Of a stretch of 64,000 bases of DNA, positions 40,475-47,614 are shown piece after piece; the first letter of the stretch is position 1; the number at the start of each line of letters is the position of its first letter. Source of the DNA: Desulfolinea sp964487745. Its GTDB lineage: Bacteria > Chloroflexota > Anaerolineae > Anaerolineales > Villigracilaceae. The notes under the pieces are model-generated. The model ran no database searches and had not been told where the DNA came from. It worked only from the letters and a program-made list of their open reading frames with translations. Made by a program: the position numbers and the translations under genes. Where the stretch lies: NCBI GenBank assembly GCA_964487745.1, contig CAZASG010000014.1:16323-80322 (forward strand), written 5' to 3'.

Positions 40475-41209
40475 ATGACCATCCATATATTCAGCAGTCT
40501 CAACATCCGTCCCTATTTCACATGGATACGGGGCGGCGTTACGATACTGGTTGTTGAAACAAACCAGGGGCCAGTACTCATTGACACAGGCTTGGGGCTG
40601 CAAGATCATTTAGATCCCGGTTGGCGAATGCGCTGGTATAAAAATATCTACCGCGCATCTCGCGGGCTGGAAAAGACCGCTTTTCATCTTGTTCAAGAGA
40701 TCGGCTACTCGCCTGAGGAACTGAAGCATATTGTATTGACTCATGCCCATTTGGATCATGCTGGTGGACTTGCAGATTTTCCCTGGGCAAAGGTTCATCT
40801 TCTCCGGGAAGAATTGGATTTCCTTCAAAATCATTCCCACTGGCGTTATATCCCATCGCATTGGGCACACCAGCCGAAATGGCAGGCGCATACTCCAAGC
40901 GGCGATAAGTGGTTTGGATTCGATGCTATCCAGCTCGATGGATTCACACCAGAAATCTGGCTAATTCCTTTAACAGGGCACACACCCGGCTTGGCTGGCG
41001 TTGCTATTCAAAAGGAAAGTGGCTGGCTTCTCTACGGCAGCGATTCCCTGCCCTACAACGCCCGCGTGGACTTGGTCCCGCGCTGGTTTGCGCGCTTTTT
41101 TATGTACCATCACACCCCTCGTATTCGTCGTCTTCTCAAGGCAAATCCGAATATTCAACTTATTAGTGGGCATATGCCTTCGCGTTTTTATAAAAACAAC
41201 AAACGTTGA
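40475..41209 (+). CDS. Metallo-beta-lactamase-fold hydrolase
   Basis: A 244-residue protein with the MBL signature LTHAHLDHAGG (HxHxDH), a later LTGHTPG (third metal His), YGSDSLPYNA (Asp bridging the metals) and the C-terminal ISGHMPSRF (last His). The two-metal site is thus complete. Subfamily and substrate are unclear; lactonase- or glyoxalase-like. It starts directly after the DUF2817 stop, so translation is coupled. Confidence 0.85.
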   Translation: MTIHIFSSLNIRPYFTWIRGGVTILVVETNQGPVLIDTGLGLQDHLDPGWRMRWYKNIYRASRGLEKTAFHLVQEIGYSPEELKHIVLTHAHLDHAGGLADFPWAKVHLLREELDFLQNHSHWRYIPSHWAHQPKWQAHTPSGDKWFGFDAIQLDGFTPEIWLIPLTGHTPGLAGVAIQKESGWLLYGSDSLPYNARVDLVPRWFARFFMYHHTPRIRRLLKANPNIQLISGHMPSRFYKNNKR

Positions 41210-41296
41210 CGAAAAGTTAACCAAAGATAACATAAAATAGTGTATACTCTGCCCAATTTGTTCAGACAATGGTTCTAATGCAAGAAGAAGGAGAAG

Positions 41297-41596
41297 ATGA
41301 TGCTGAAGAAGAAAATATCGAAAGATGGTAAAAAGTGTCGAGTAACCTTTGAGTTGCCCCCTGAAGTCAATGCTAAAACAGCAACACTATGCGGGGAATT
41401 CAATGATTGGGATAAGGAAGTGCTCCCAATGAAAAAACTCAAAAGTGGAAAATTCACAGTAGGGTTGACCCTTGCTACGGGACAAGAATACCGTTTCCGT
41501 TATTGGCTGGACGGCGAACGCTGGGAAAATGATTGGGCGGCTGATGCCTACAAGCCCAACGAGTTCGGAACCGAGGACTCGATCCTTTCTCTCTAA
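41297..41596 (+). CDS. Stand-alone CBM48/isoamylase-early-set domain protein
   Basis: A 99-residue single-domain protein: CRVTFELPPEVNAKTATLCG, then EFNDWDKEVLPMKK and YRFRYWLDGERWENDWAADA. The FNDWD...M...G.F text is the glycogen/starch-binding module found at the N-terminus of branching enzymes and in AMPK-type regulators. As a separate protein it may bind glycogen-like polymers. RBS AGAAGGAG; a second ATG follows at 41300. A terminator follows. Confidence 0.85.
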   Translation: MMLKKKISKDGKKCRVTFELPPEVNAKTATLCGEFNDWDKEVLPMKKLKSGKFTVGLTLATGQEYRFRYWLDGERWENDWAADAYKPNEFGTEDSILSL

Positions 41597-41600
41597 TGAC

Positions 41601-41631
41601 AAAGCGCTGCATACAGAATGCGGCGCTTTTG
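41601..41631 (+). terminator. Terminator after the CBM48 gene
   Basis: 12-bp stem AAAGCGCTGCAT / ATGCGGCGCTTT (one G-T pair), loop ACAGA, then T4. Confidence 0.8.
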
Positions 41632-41680
41632 CTTTATAATGCTGGGAAGAAATTTTATTGGTCTTTATCAGGAGAAAGAG

Positions 41681-42058
41681 ATGGGCTCACAAAACTATAA
41701 GCTCGGATTACTAAAGATCCCTGTCACCGAAATTGAAAGGTCAGCACAATTTTATGAGCAAAGCCTGGGTTTTAAATTAACTTTTCAGGCACCTGAATAC
41801 GGCTGGGCGCAGTTCCAAGCCGGTGAACTGGAATTGGCGCTATATATCCCAGGGAAAGGCGGCGGCGTAAGAACAGTCGGGGGAAATGTCGACTTCCACC
41901 TCGTGCTAAACGGGGATGATTTTGATCAAATCGCGCCTGCCTTGAAAGACGCAGGTTTTCTTGTGGAAGACATGATCCACACAGGTAATGACGGATCGAC
42001 TTTTATCGATATTCGTGATCCTGATGAAAATATAATCAAAGTTTTTAGGCGTCGGTAG
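41681..42058 (+). CDS. VOC-family (glyoxalase/bleomycin-resistance fold) protein
   Basis: A 125-residue protein with the paired beta-alpha-beta-beta-beta modules of the vicinal oxygen chelate fold: LGLLKIPVTEIERSAQFYEQ, then SLGFKLTF at the start and the ending FIDIRDPDENIIKVFRR. Putative metal ligands are a His in NVDFHLVL and a Glu in the last strand region. Function is unknown. Start 41681 has AGGAGAAAGAG; an earlier in-frame ATG at 41618 overlaps the terminator and is not used. TATAAT at 41635-41640 may be its promoter. Confidence 0.8.
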   Translation: MGSQNYKLGLLKIPVTEIERSAQFYEQSLGFKLTFQAPEYGWAQFQAGELELALYIPGKGGGVRTVGGNVDFHLVLNGDDFDQIAPALKDAGFLVEDMIHTGNDGSTFIDIRDPDENIIKVFRRR

Positions 42059-42084
42059 CCTTCCAAATCGCTCTGATCCCTTCC

Positions 42085-42113
42085 TTTACGCAGGCTCACA
42101 GGCATGTTATAAT
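42085..42113 (+). promoter_or_regulatory. Promoter of rplS
   Basis: TTTACG (42085-42090), 17-bp spacer, TATAAT (42108-42113) with TGT as extended -10. Transcription should begin near 42120. Confidence 0.7.
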
Positions 42114-42116
42114 GCG

Positions 42117-42190
42117 CCGTTGCGCTAGTACCCACACATCATTAATATGTGGGCGTGGCGTTACTAAGCAAAAAAACACAAGCGCTACGG
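42117..42190 (+). promoter_or_regulatory. Structured rplS leader RNA
   Basis: The 128-nt leader folds as three nested helices: CCGTTGCGCT with AGCGCTACGG (42181-42190, one mismatch), TAGTA (42126-42130) with TACTA (42162-42166), and CCCACACAT (42131-42139) with ATATGTGGG (42145-42153, one mismatch) closing a CATTA loop. No intrinsic terminator is seen. By analogy with L19 leaders known in Firmicutes, it may be a ribosomal-protein autoregulatory element acting on translation. If transcription starts at 42120, the first bases of the outer helix are lost. Confidence 0.4.
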
Positions 42191-42246
42191 TTTATATAGA
42201 TGAGCACGAGCGCGCAGAAATTATTCATAGTACGAAGGAAAAGAAA

Positions 42247-42594
42247 ATGAGCGACATTTTGAAATCACTCGAAGCACCTGCAAACGAAAATATCCCGGAG
42301 TTGCGCTCTGGAGACATCGTCAGCGTTCATGCCCTTGTCAAAGAAGGCAATCGCGAACGTATTCAGGAATTCAAAGGCACCGTTATCCGCGTCCGCAATA
42401 GCGGCAACAATGCCAACTTCACCGTTCGTCGCATCGCCAGCAACGGCATCGGCGTAGAGCGCACCTTCCTGACCCGCTCCCCACGTGTCAAGAAAGTCGT
42501 TGTTGAACGCCACTCCAAAGTCCGCCGCGCGAACCTGTACTTCCTGCGTGAACGCACCGGCAAGAGCGCACGTCTCAAACAGAAATTCGACTAA
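42247..42594 (+). CDS. rplS: Ribosomal protein L19
   Basis: A 115-residue 50S protein at the subunit interface. Conserved text: LRSGDIVSVHALVKEGNRERIQ, FKGTVIRVRNSG, VRRIASNGIGVERTF and ERHSKVRRANLYFLR. RBS GAAGGAAAAG. The usual partners rpsP, rimM and trmD are absent; here it is a single-gene unit with its own promoter, leader and terminator. Confidence 0.98.
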   Translation: MSDILKSLEAPANENIPELRSGDIVSVHALVKEGNRERIQEFKGTVIRVRNSGNNANFTVRRIASNGIGVERTFLTRSPRVKKVVVERHSKVRRANLYFLRERTGKSARLKQKFD

Positions 42595-42612
42595 CTTCAC
42601 TAGCCAACTATC

Positions 42613-42650
42613 AAAAAGGGTACAGCCCATAAAACGCTGTGCCCTTTTTC
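42613..42650 (+). terminator. Terminator of rplS
   Basis: 14-bp stem AAAAAGGGTACAGC / GCTGTGCCCTTTTT (one G-T), with a T-rich right arm. Confidence 0.85.
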
Positions 42651-42666
42651 TGTCTTAGGAGGAATT

Positions 42667-43398
42667 ATGTCCCAGCCCCTCATTGGCATCACCGCTGGCC
42701 ATTCAGAAAACAAATTCGGGATGCCTCAAATCCATCTTTTACGCACCTACGTCGATGCCACCATCGCCGCAGGTGGCGTCCCTGTCATTATTCCTTCTGA
42801 GCTAGCCGAATCGAATTGGAAGCTGCTTTACGAAACACTGGATGGCGTGATCTTCTCCGGTGGTGCAGACATCAGCCCCGAACTCTTCAACGGGGAGTCG
42901 CACCCCAAGGTTTACGGTGTGGATGCAGAGCGCGACGCTCTTGAGATCAGCTTGATACGCCACATGGTCGAGGATACCAAGCCCCTCTTCGCCATCTGCC
43001 GTGGGATGCAGGTTCTCAACGTTGCCTTGGGTGGAACACTCCACACCCATCTCGCTGACGACATCGGCGAAGACACACTCCACGACACGCCAAAAGAAAA
43101 ATCCCGCGACTTTATTTCGCACGAGGTTCGTGTCGAAGAAGATACGCTGCTCGCCAATATTCTCGGTGAACCGATCGTTGGCGTGAATAGTTGGCATCAT
43201 CAAGGCGTAAAGGATATTCCGCCCATCTTCAAAAAGACCGCTTATTCACCGGATGGGCTGGTTGAAGGCATGGAAATCCCTGACCATCCCTTTGCGCTGG
43301 CTGTTCAATGGCACCCCGAATGGATGATCGAAGAAAAAGCCATGCTCAATCTTTTCATCGCCTTTGTTCAGGCTTCTGGCAAAAACGGTAAAGGATAA
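42667..43398 (+). CDS. Gamma-glutamyl-GABA hydrolase-like class I amidotransferase (C26), copy A
   Basis: A 243-residue peptidase C26 family protein (PuuD-like). The catalytic Cys111 lies in LFAICRGMQVLN and the His-Glu pair in AVQWHPEW; GVNSWHHQGV is also family-specific. PuuD-type enzymes release glutamate from gamma-glutamyl compounds in polyamine catabolism, but other substrates (e.g. gamma-Glu peptides) are possible because no puu genes are nearby. The next gene is a paralogue starting 3 nt after the stop. Confidence 0.88.
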   Translation: MSQPLIGITAGHSENKFGMPQIHLLRTYVDATIAAGGVPVIIPSELAESNWKLLYETLDGVIFSGGADISPELFNGESHPKVYGVDAERDALEISLIRHMVEDTKPLFAICRGMQVLNVALGGTLHTHLADDIGEDTLHDTPKEKSRDFISHEVRVEEDTLLANILGEPIVGVNSWHHQGVKDIPPIFKKTAYSPDGLVEGMEIPDHPFALAVQWHPEWMIEEKAMLNLFIAFVQASGKNGKG

Positions 43399-43401
43399 GA
43401 G

Positions 43402-44121
43402 ATGCCTTCCCCTTTAATCGGTCTCACTTCCAGCCATACAAGAAACGAATACGGACAACCCGCTGTGCAAGTCTTACGCACCTATATCCGCGAAGTCATT
43501 AAAGCCGGTGGCATTCCCCTCGTGATCCCATCAGAAACAGCACCAGAAATGCTCGATGAGCTTTACGCACACCTTGATGGGTTGATCCTGACCGGCGGTG
43601 ACGACATTGGCATTCATTATTTCAATGGGGAGCCGCACTCCACAGTACAGAAAGCGGATGACGAACGTGACGTGATCGAGCTTGCTTTGACAAAGATCGC
43701 AGTAAAAGGCAACAAGCCCCTGCTGGGCATCTGTCGCGGAATCCAGACCTTGAACGTCGCCCTCGGCGGTGATCTGTATACTCATATTCAAGACCAGCAC
43801 CCGGAAAAAGTTAAACACAACTACTATCCAGAATATCCGCGTGATCTGATCTCCCATCCTGTAACGATCAAGCCGGACAGCAAGCTTTTCGACATTGTCG
43901 GCAAGGATAAAATCGAAGTCAATAGCCTGCATCATCAGGGTATCAAGACCCTTGCAGATGACCTTGTCGCGACAGCCTTCTCCCCCGACGGCATTATCGA
44001 GGCTGCTGAACTTCCCGACCATCCCTTCGCCATCGCCGTCCAATGGCATCCCGAGTGGATACCCGAACAACCAGCTTCACAAGCTCTTTTCAAAGCCTTT
44101 ATCAAAGCAGCAAAGAGTTGA
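43402..44121 (+). CDS. Gamma-glutamyl-GABA hydrolase-like class I amidotransferase (C26), copy B
   Basis: A 239-residue tandem paralogue of the previous gene, with Cys111 in LLGICRGIQTLNVALGG and AVQWHPEWIPE. Both share SLHHQGIK-type text and the start PLIGLTSSHTRNEYG. They probably form one dicistronic unit and may be homo- or heterodimers with different gamma-glutamyl substrates. A terminator follows. Confidence 0.88.
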   Translation: MPSPLIGLTSSHTRNEYGQPAVQVLRTYIREVIKAGGIPLVIPSETAPEMLDELYAHLDGLILTGGDDIGIHYFNGEPHSTVQKADDERDVIELALTKIAVKGNKPLLGICRGIQTLNVALGGDLYTHIQDQHPEKVKHNYYPEYPRDLISHPVTIKPDSKLFDIVGKDKIEVNSLHHQGIKTLADDLVATAFSPDGIIEAAELPDHPFAIAVQWHPEWIPEQPASQALFKAFIKAAKS

Positions 44122-44131
44122 AAACTAAGAT

Positions 44132-44164
44132 ACCGAGTGTTTTGAAAGCGCTCGGTTTTTTTTA
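44132..44164 (+). terminator. Terminator of the C26 pair
   Basis: 8-bp stem ACCGAGTG / CGCTCGGT followed by T8. Confidence 0.8.
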
Positions 44165-44223
44165 TCCATAAATGCTTCTGTACTCTTTTTTGCTGTATAA
44201 TCACCAACAAAAAAGGACGGAAT

Positions 44224-44844
44224 ATGGACACATCATTTTGGCTGGAAGCGGTCGGTTATGCTGGATCAATCTTGGTAGCAATTTCATTAACAATGAAATC
44301 TTTGCTGCGCCTACGCATCATCAATTTGATCGGTGCGCTGGTTTTTGTAATCTACGGATTACTGATCGGAGCCTATCCCGTAGCTTTACTTAACGGCTTA
44401 ATTGTTGGCATTGATCTCTACTATCTCGTTCAAATGCTGCGTCAGAAAGATTTCTTTAAGTTACTTGAAGTGCCACATGATAGTGCCTATCTGAAAAATT
44501 TTGTTGATTTTTATCAAGACGAAATCAACGAGATTTTCCCCGATCTTAGATACATTCCAGCAGAGAAACACATCAACTTATTTATCCTGCGCAATATGGT
44601 TCCTGCCGGGCTGCTAATTCTTACGCCCGAAGAGTCTCAAGCCCAGGTTGTGCTTGATTACGTTATCCCGGATTATCGAGACTTTGGTGTGGCGAAATTC
44701 ATCTTTGAAGAAAACGCTACCTATTTTGCAAAAGAAGGCATTCAGGAACTGATTTCGGTACCAGGCAGACCCAAACATGCAGAATATCTTGAAAAGATGG
44801 GGTTCACGCTCAAAGAAGGAAAGTACATTCGTCGTCTTAATTAA
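44224..44844 (+). CDS. YgjV-like membrane protein with C-terminal acyltransferase-like domain
   Basis: A 206-residue protein. Residues about 6-75 hold three membrane helices (AVGYAGSILVAISLTMKSLL, NLIGALVFVIYGLLIGAYPV, LLNGLIVGIDLYYLV), as in YgjV/Imp family proteins. Residues about 85-206 look like a GNAT-type module: ILTPEESQAQVVLDYVIPDY, RDFGVAKFIFEENATYF and a final EYLEKMGFTLKEGKYIR, the usual end of GNAT domains. Function is unknown; perhaps an acyltransferase at the membrane. Single gene, RBS AAAGGACGG. Confidence 0.7.
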   Translation: MDTSFWLEAVGYAGSILVAISLTMKSLLRLRIINLIGALVFVIYGLLIGAYPVALLNGLIVGIDLYYLVQMLRQKDFFKLLEVPHDSAYLKNFVDFYQDEINEIFPDLRYIPAEKHINLFILRNMVPAGLLILTPEESQAQVVLDYVIPDYRDFGVAKFIFEENATYFAKEGIQELISVPGRPKHAEYLEKMGFTLKEGKYIRRLN

Positions 44845-44885
44845 CTACGAAATGTGGCACCCGCGCTCATGTTCACGCTTTGCTT

Positions 44886-44920
44886 CAGACTTCCGAAGGT
44901 TTTGAAACTTCGGAAGTCTG
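44886..44920. repeat. Dispersed palindrome, copy 2, in the murI promoter
   Basis: Perfect 13-bp arms CAGACTTCCGAAG / CTTCGGAAGTCTG around GTTTTGAAA. It shares the core CTTCCGAAG...CTTCGGAAG with 9431-9463. Here its loop holds the murI -35 hexamer and its right arm most of the spacer. Confidence 0.7.
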
Positions 44921-44930
44921 CGTTTATAAT
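44902..44930 (+). promoter_or_regulatory. murI promoter, predicted leaderless
   Basis: TTGAAA (44902-44907), 17-bp spacer, TATAAT (44925-44930). The ATG begins at 44937, seven positions after the -10, so transcription likely starts on the start codon. No Shine-Dalgarno is present. Confidence 0.7.
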
Positions 44931-44936
44931 CCACTT

Positions 44937-45749
44937 ATGCAAAATTCCCCCATTGGTATCTTTGATTCCGGTGTTGGCGGGCTTTCAGTGCTACGCGCCA
45001 TCCGCCAACAACTGCCTAACGAAAACCTGCTCTACTTTGCCGATCAGGTGCACGTACCCTACGGCCCGCGCGCTCTCGAGGAGATCCGTCAATTTTCCGA
45101 AGCCATTACTCAATTTCTAATCAATAAAGGCGCAAAGCTCATCGTTGTGGCTTGCAATACTGCTTCCGCTGCCGCGCTCCACTGGTTACGCGAAAAGCAT
45201 CCTGAAATTCCTTTCGTGGGTATGGAGCCAGCTGTCAAGCCAGCTGCAGAACAAACCCACTCCGGCGTGGTCGGCGTTTTGGCAACCCCGGCCACCTTTC
45301 AGGGAAAACTCTACGCGTCGGTTGTGGAACGCTTTGCCAGCGGTGTAACGGTTCTTCAAAATACCTGCCCGGGGTTGGTAGAGGAGATCGAGCGCGGCGC
45401 ACTGGATGGGGAAAAGACCCAGACTATTCTGGAAGCCGCGCTGCGCCCCATGCTCGGACGCGGGCTTGATACCGTTGTGTTGGGCTGTACCCACTATCCA
45501 TTCGTAATACCGCAAATCGAAGCGATCTGCGGGGATTCTGTTCGAGTAGTCGACCCTGCTCCGGCGGTGGCACGGCAAGTTGAAAGGCGTCTCGACGCGC
45601 TACGATTATTATCTACAAACAAATCAGATATTGGCATTCAATTATTTACATCCGGGGAAGTCAAAATATTCAAATCCCTAGTCACCCAACTTTGCAAGAA
45701 GATATATCCCGTTCAAAAAGTCACTTGGGAAAAAGGGATGCCAAAATAA
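44937..45749 (+). CDS. murI: Glutamate racemase
   Basis: Makes D-Glu for peptidoglycan. The 270 residues show IGIFDSGVGGLSVLRAI with the conserved Asp/Ser, VVACNTASAAAL (first catalytic Cys) and VVLGCTHYPFVIP (second catalytic Cys), plus FADQVHVPYGPRA. The ATG at 44937 fits the motif start exactly; an upstream frame from 44880 runs into the palindrome and promoter and is rejected. The mRNA seems leaderless. It converges with the lipoprotein gene across a shared terminator. Confidence 0.96.
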   Translation: MQNSPIGIFDSGVGGLSVLRAIRQQLPNENLLYFADQVHVPYGPRALEEIRQFSEAITQFLINKGAKLIVVACNTASAAALHWLREKHPEIPFVGMEPAVKPAAEQTHSGVVGVLATPATFQGKLYASVVERFASGVTVLQNTCPGLVEEIERGALDGEKTQTILEAALRPMLGRGLDTVVLGCTHYPFVIPQIEAICGDSVRVVDPAPAVARQVERRLDALRLLSTNKSDIGIQLFTSGEVKIFKSLVTQLCKKIYPVQKVTWEKGMPK

Positions 45750-45784
45750 AAAGAGCCGCGCACTTTTAGGAGCGCGGCTCTTTT
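45749..45784. terminator. Bidirectional terminator between murI and the lipoprotein gene
   Basis: 13-bp perfect stem AAAAGAGCCGCGC / GCGCGGCTCTTTT with A and T runs on both sides, between convergent genes. Confidence 0.9.
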
Positions 45785-45789
45785 GCTTT

Positions 45790-46785
45790 CTAGCGTCGCC
45801 CGGGGCGAGAGGGCAGCGAAGCTTCAAAACCGCCCAAACTGCGATTTGCCTGAGGCCACTCGCCGCGCGAGATCTGGCGCGTGAGACCATCAATGGAACC
45901 GCCGATATTCTGGAGTTGAGGGCCACCATTGGCAAGGATGCTGGCTTGGGCGTTCGCGCCAAGTTGGGCGATCTGGGTCATTTCTCCCAAGTCAATTTTC
46001 CGGTCAGCGAAGGATATTTTGATGGTATCCAGATAATCGTGGAGTTGGGTGAGCGTGCCATTCAGGTCGCCCGCGATTTCTGTCGGGGCAAGGTTTGCAA
46101 AGGTGCTCTCGCGCTCATCGAGATTTGCTTTGACCTGCGCAAAAAATTCATCACGCTCCTGCTGCGACGCGGCGACGTGTTCGGTCAGGTTGCCTGCGGC
46201 TTCATTAAGTTGGTCGATTGCGGCTGTAGCAGCTTCTGCACCAAGAGAAAGAAGCTCTTCCACTTCTTCGAGAACGTAAATGAGTTCATCGAGATCTTCT
46301 TCCATCGCAGTCAACAGATAAAGGATGTCGTCGGCATAGACGCCGTAGAGATCGTAGTAGGCAGCCAGTAATTCTTCGGCATAGTAGATAGCGGCCTCTG
46401 CGTCGTAAACATATGCAGCCGTCTCGTAGATTTCTTCCTCGGTCATCGTCCCGTCTGAAGTGGCCTGCGTGGTCGCTGCGGAAGAAGCTTCTGTTGCGAC
46501 AACAGCTTCTTCAACGGCTTCGTCAATGAGGGCAGCCAACTCTTCTTCACTAAGCTCATAAACGTCTTCTTTTGGCTGAGGCGTGGGCGTGGGTGGCATG
46601 GCGACAGCGGTAGCCTGAACCGCATCCGCCACTGCGTTCTCGAAGTTGGCTTCAGCTGTGGCTGTAGCGGCAACTGCTGTCATTACCTGGTCGTCCACGC
46701 TGAGGGCTGGCTCTGTGTTGCCACAGGCTGACAAAGAGGCAAACAAAAGGGCCGCCAGCACAAAAGTTACTGTATATTTTTTCAT
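45790..46785 (-). CDS. Acidic coiled-coil lipoprotein of unknown function
   Basis: A 331-residue lipoprotein: signal peptide and lipobox LSAC (Cys near 21), a Thr/Pro linker (MPPTPTPQPKEDV), then a very acidic, Ala/Glu/Tyr-rich helical stretch (YVYDAEAAIYYAEELLAAYYD). A coiled-coil region follows (about 170-260), and the C-terminus is Gly/Arg-rich and basic (SLPSRPGRR). I do not recognise a family. ATG 46785 is chosen because the signal peptide starts there; an earlier in-frame ATG at 46821 adds unrelated residues. It may be an envelope structural protein. Confidence 0.65.
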   Translation of the reverse strand: MKKYTVTFVLAALLFASLSACGNTEPALSVDDQVMTAVAATATAEANFENAVADAVQATAVAMPPTPTPQPKEDVYELSEEELAALIDEAVEEAVVATEASSAATTQATSDGTMTEEEIYETAAYVYDAEAAIYYAEELLAAYYDLYGVYADDILYLLTAMEEDLDELIYVLEEVEELLSLGAEAATAAIDQLNEAAGNLTEHVAASQQERDEFFAQVKANLDERESTFANLAPTEIAGDLNGTLTQLHDYLDTIKISFADRKIDLGEMTQIAQLGANAQASILANGGPQLQNIGGSIDGLTRQISRGEWPQANRSLGGFEASLPSRPGRR

Positions 46786-46898
46786 GGCATATTCTCCTGA
46801 GTGTTCAGTGGTGCTCCCCACCGGTTTTCTCTACGCGAGAATTATACTCAGGAGAGGGCGGCTTCATTTTCCCCCATTGCTCCCAAAGAGGTTATTTC

Positions 46899-47051
46899 TC
46901 AGCTGGAAAGATAGATGCTTTTATTAAGTCCGTATTTTCTTTTGAAAGTGTTTCGAAGGTTAACAAAGGTCGCGCCCAAGGCTTCCAACCGCGCCGTCAG
47001 CTTATCCAAATCCTGAACGTGAAATTTAACTTCGGTTTCGGTATAGGTCAT
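46899..47051 (-). pseudogene. Truncated CYTH (adenylate cyclase class IV/ThTPase) remnant
   Basis: A 50-codon frame starts like a CYTH-domain protein: TETEVKFHVQDLDKLTARLE, then ALGATFV. This includes the ExExK metal/phosphate motif (ETEVK). After about 32 residues the text leaves the family and stops; the rest of the roughly 180-residue domain is absent. It sits between a lipoprotein gene and the biotin carboxyl carrier gene. Nothing else is seen in 46786-46898. Confidence 0.6.
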
Positions 47052-47060
47052 GTTTTTCAA

Positions 47061-47093
47061 AAGAAGCCCAGCGCTTTGAAACGCTGAGCTTCT
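47061..47093 (-). terminator. Terminator downstream of the carboxylase operon
   Basis: Imperfect stem AAGAAGCCCAGCG / CGCTGAGCTTCT around an 8-nt loop. On the minus strand it begins about 12 nt after the carrier-protein stop and is followed by TTTT. It also lies just upstream of the CYTH remnant. Confidence 0.7.
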
Positions 47094-47104
47094 GCTCGTT
47101 TTTT

Positions 47105-47614
47105 TTATTCTACGCTCAACATCTTTTGGCGCTGCTCGACGCTGTCGCCTGACTTGACCAAAACGCGCCCCACAACGCCATCACGCGGACATTTAAGTTC
47201 ATTCTGCATTTTCATTGATTCGAGAATCAGCAGAACATCGCCTTCTTTCACATCTTGCCCTTCAACAACTGGCACAGTGACAACCAAACCAGGCATGGGG
47301 GCTTTGAGATGGAAGGGGCCCGTTTGAGCAACCTGTCCACCCGAGGCAGCTCGCAGGCGGCGCTCACGCTCATCCTCCACCTTGCTGTGATAGAGGCGTC
47401 CTTTGATGAGTACTTCCAGATCTTCATCGCCCTGATAGACATAAGCTTCGTAGGATTTGCCATCCACGAGCAGGGAGAAGACGGGCTGCGATTCGAGGGA
47501 TTCGAAATCAAGCTCGTAGACTTTGCCGTCCACAGAGACGTGGGTGTCGTCGATGATCTCGACCAGAAATTCTTTTCCGTCAATGGTTGTTATATATTTC
47601 ATCATCGTCATCAC
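47105..47614 (-). CDS. Biotin carboxyl carrier protein of acyl-CoA carboxylase
   Basis: Up to 169 residues. The C-terminal 75 form the biotinyl domain with ILESMKMQNELK (biotin on the Lys of ESMKM) and the start text APMPGLVVTVPVVEGQDVKEGD. The N-terminal 80 residues form a beta-rich domain like that joining BCCP to BC in propionyl-CoA carboxylases. It could start at GTG 47614, right after the accC stop, or at ATG 47611, 47605 or 47602; I cannot decide. It is the last gene of the carboxylase operon. Confidence 0.93.
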   Translation of the reverse strand: MMTMMKYITTIDGKEFLVEIIDDTHVSVDGKVYELDFESLESQPVFSLLVDGKSYEAYVYQGDEDLEVLIKGRLYHSKVEDERERRLRAASGGQVAQTGPFHLKAPMPGLVVTVPVVEGQDVKEGDVLLILESMKMQNELKCPRDGVVGRVLVKSGDSVEQRQKMLSVE

